Positions 7,183 to 8,766 of a stretch of DNA of 8,766 nt are shown here, in pieces. The stretch lies in the NCBI GenBank assembly GCA_023255355.1, contig JALRIU010000145.1, forward strand, positions 1-8,766, written 5' to 3'. The position numbers and the translations under genes were made by a program. Every line of letters starts with the position of its first letter. Positions within the stretch are counted from its first letter, which is position 1. Source of the DNA: Pseudomonadales bacterium (GTDB lineage: Bacteria > Pseudomonadota > Gammaproteobacteria > Pseudomonadales > JAHEIH01). The notes below the pieces were generated by a model, which did no database searches, was not told the origin of the DNA, and worked only from the letters and a program-made list of their open reading frames with translations.

Positions 7183-8283
7183 TCAAGCCCTAACACGCTT
7201 CAACTTCATAGCAATAACGGGCCAATTAGAAAGAAAAATCGCTATTGAAAGAAACAAGAGATGGACGGGCCAAAGCCCAATATCAGCAGATAATTTTTCA
7301 GATTCAATCGCGCTTCTGACCGTACTCATGATTATCAAGTATGATAGATAAAGCAAAATGGCGGGCAACATTTTAGAATAACGCCCCTTACGATGATTGG
7401 TTCGACTCATAACTAGCGCGATCAATGACATAATCAAGACCATAATGGGTAGCGACATGCGCCACTGTAAGGCGGCCTGAGCTTCACTATCATTGCGCTG
7501 CCATAAATCAAAGGTGCTAGTCGTATCGATATCCGAGCGCTCGTCTAGATCACGATCGCTATCGTCGATGATTCTGCCCATCGTGGCAAACCGAGTTTGC
7601 TCGACATCTTTCCAACCTGGCGTAATGGTATATTGAAATCCGTTTTTAAGTTCCAGATAGCGAACATCATTCGTCTGATCAACCCGGATTCCTCCTTGAT
7701 CAGCGACGACCAATTGCACTTGTCCCTCTCTATTCTTTTCAGGTATCCGCGTGGCAATAAAAACATCCTGCATTTCGCTACGGTCATCATTTAAACTTCG
7801 CGTATAACTTACTCGACTGCCATCGCCATAGAGCTTAAAGCTCCCCTCTACAATGGTATTAATACCTTCTGAGTTGCGTTTATCAGCGGCAATGAGGCTA
7901 GCCTTATTTAATGACACCGGTGCTAGGTAAAGACTTATTAGACCTACACTTAGACTAATAATTAACGACGAAGCCAGTGTAAATAGCGCAAGCTTTTTAC
8001 TAGACACACCACACGCTGAAAGGATAGTCATTTCACTGTCTACATACAGACGACCGTAGGCCAACAAAATACCGATAAACATGCCGAGCGGCAGGATCAA
8101 TTCCAGAAAGCTAGGCAGCCTGTATACAACCATCCAAAATAATACATCACCGGCTATTTGCCCCTTAGCGGCCATTGCCAAAAACTTCACTAGACGGGCA
8201 CTGATGACGATCAACAACAATGAAAAACTCACTGCCGCTGTCGTGGTAAGAACCTCGCGCATTAGATATCGCAATAAGATCAC
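7183..8283 (-). CDS. lptF: LPS export ABC transporter permease LptF
   Basis: LptF pairs with LptG in the inner membrane and, driven by the LptB ATPase, extracts lipopolysaccharide and passes it to LptC and the periplasmic bridge. The 366 residues have the family layout: three membrane segments (about 10-32, 46-74, 98-121), a periplasmic beta-jellyroll domain (about 125-270), then three more segments (about 277-293, 304-321, 334-354). The start ILLRYLMREVL and the cytoplasmic coupling helix YVDSEMTILSACGVS (80-94), which docks on LptB, are typical of LptF rather than LptG, and the match to the Pseudomonas LptF pattern as I remember it is good throughout. The start is GTG, overlapping the kdsB stop by 4 bases (GTGA), with GGAG 8 bases upstream. 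In most gammaproteobacteria lptF sits next to lptG. Here it is between kdsB and the phosphatase with no lptG in view, although kdsB also serves LPS synthesis. Confidence 0.95.
   Translation of the reverse strand: MILLRYLMREVLTTTAAVSFSLLLIVISARLVKFLAMAAKGQIAGDVLFWMVVYRLPSFLELILPLGMFIGILLAYGRLYVDSEMTILSACGVSSKKLALFTLASSLIISLSVGLISLYLAPVSLNKASLIAADKRNSEGINTIVEGSFKLYGDGSRVSYTRSLNDDRSEMQDVFIATRIPEKNREGQVQLVVADQGGIRVDQTNDVRYLELKNGFQYTITPGWKDVEQTRFATMGRIIDDSDRDLDERSDIDTTSTFDLWQRNDSEAQAALQWRMSLPIMVLIMSLIALVMSRTNHRKGRYSKMLPAILLYLSYLIIMSTVRSAIESEKLSADIGLWPVHLLFLSIAIFLSNWPVIAMKLKRVRA
7188..7191 (-). promoter_or_regulatory. Ribosome binding site that fixes the phosphatase start
   Basis: AGGG on the minus strand, inside the last codons of lptF, is 7 bases from the ATG at 7180. 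The alternative TTG at 7186, which would overlap lptF by 4 bases, is only 1 base from it and too close for initiation. The spacing therefore selects the ATG. Confidence 0.6.
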
Positions 8284-8766
8284 GCGCGAGACTCCAAGCT
8301 TTCAAAATAGGCCCGCACACGCTCTAGATCCGCTGGGGTATCGACACCGCCTGGAATAGGCTTGCACGTTGGAGCAACCGCAATCGAGCCACCGTTAGCC
8401 AAAACCCTTAATTGTTCCAATTTCTCGATGGCTTCAATATTTGCTAAAGGCCATTTAACGAAGGCATCAAGGGTTGCTACTCGGTAGGCATAAATACCAA
8501 TGTGGCGGAAATAATTTCCCGGCTGCCATTCACCCTGGCTAGCAAATCCGTCTCGATCCCAAGGTATGGGTGCACGACTAAAATAGAGCGCTAGTTGATG
8601 CTGATCAGCGACAACTTTGACAATCATGGGATTCATAAGGTCTTGCAACGACTCAATCGGCTCACAAAGGGTTGCAACATCGGCACCGCTGCAGTCATTG
8701 ATCAACATCGCCACCTGATTTATCACCTCAGGAGGAATCAAGGGTTCATCACCTTGCACGTTAACG
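8280..8766 (-). CDS. kdsB: 3-deoxy-manno-octulosonate cytidylyltransferase (CMP-Kdo synthetase), partial at its 5' end
   Basis: KdsB is a cytoplasmic enzyme that activates Kdo with CTP to CMP-Kdo, the donor for attaching the inner core to lipid A. The frame is open to the right edge, so the visible 161 residues are the C-terminal part. The family is about 250 residues, so roughly 90-100 are missing, including the nucleotide-binding N-terminus. The visible part opens VNVQGDEP, the family motif whose Asp binds Mg2+, so the GTG at 8759 is an internal valine and not a start. Further conserved blocks are ALYFSRAPIPWDRDGF, NYFRHIGIYAYR, IEKLEQLRVL and GGVDTPADLERVR, the last carrying the second metal-ligand Asp. 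The TGA stop overlaps the GTG start of lptF. The gene probably begins, or lies within, the envelope operon of this window; genes before it cannot be seen. Confidence 0.96.
   Translation of the reverse strand, partial: VNVQGDEPLIPPEVINQVAMLINDCSGADVATLCEPIESLQDLMNPMIVKVVADQHQLALYFSRAPIPWDRDGFASQGEWQPGNYFRHIGIYAYRVATLDAFVKWPLANIEAIEKLEQLRVLANGGSIAVAPTCKPIPGGVDTPADLERVRAYFESLESRA
8292..8295 (-). promoter_or_regulatory. Ribosome binding site supporting the GTG start of lptF
   Basis: GGAG on the minus strand, inside the 3' end of kdsB, lies 8 bases before the GTG at 8283. This good spacing supports the GTG, which yields the family-typical N-terminus MILLRYLMRE. The next in-frame ATG is seven codons later, within that conserved segment. 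Confidence 0.6.

Noticed and set aside
7545..8359. Open frames of 65-92 codons on both strands over lptF
   Set aside because: lptF is complete and family-typical across the region. These frames have no motif or ribosome binding site to support them.
8280..8759. Reading the kdsB fragment as a complete short gene starting at GTG 8759
   Set aside because: The frame stays open to the window edge, and the GTG encodes the Val of the conserved internal VNVQGDEP segment, so the gene is truncated by the window and not naturally short.

Overview
The window is a compact stretch of housekeeping genes, all on the minus strand. Read in the direction of transcription (high to low coordinates) the order is kdsB (its 5' end lies outside the window), lptF, a low-molecular-weight protein tyrosine phosphatase gene, murB, uvrC, pgsA and smc (its 3' end lies outside the window). 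The proteins look gammaproteobacterial. LptF and the SMC hinge resemble Pseudomonas-type versions as I remember them. A canonical SMC argues against the Enterobacterales/Vibrionales/Pasteurellales group, which uses MukBEF instead. Base composition looks moderate, lower than typical Pseudomonas. I cannot name the genus.

Layout: 8766-8280 is the C-terminal two thirds of CMP-Kdo synthetase. 8283-7183 is the lipopolysaccharide-export permease LptF, which starts on GTG and overlaps the kdsB stop by 4 bases. 7180-6704 is the phosphatase, 2 bases after lptF. 6711-5680 is MurB and 5687-3855 is UvrC, each overlapping the gene before it by 8 bases. 3846-3289 is PgsA, 8 bases after uvrC. An 86-base gap (3288-3203), the only real intergenic space, holds a possible weak promoter. 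3202-1 is SMC, cut off by the window edge just before the expected ABC signature motif. From kdsB to pgsA the spacing implies one translationally coupled operon. smc may be read through from it, transcribed from its own promoter, or both.

Functionally the run joins envelope building to DNA maintenance. KdsB activates Kdo for lipid A-core, LptF helps pull finished LPS from the inner membrane, MurB makes UDP-MurNAc for peptidoglycan, and PgsA makes the precursor of phosphatidylglycerol. UvrC makes the incisions of nucleotide excision repair and SMC compacts and segregates the chromosome. The phosphatase has no substrate evident from context.

I found no mobile element, CRISPR array, tRNA or rRNA, phage gene or unrecognised protein family, and no sign of an undescribed system. 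The points worth a second look concern gene order (lptF apart from lptG, murB directly before uvrC, pgsA directly before smc) and translation starts. The plus-strand open frames are antisense shadows of these genes.
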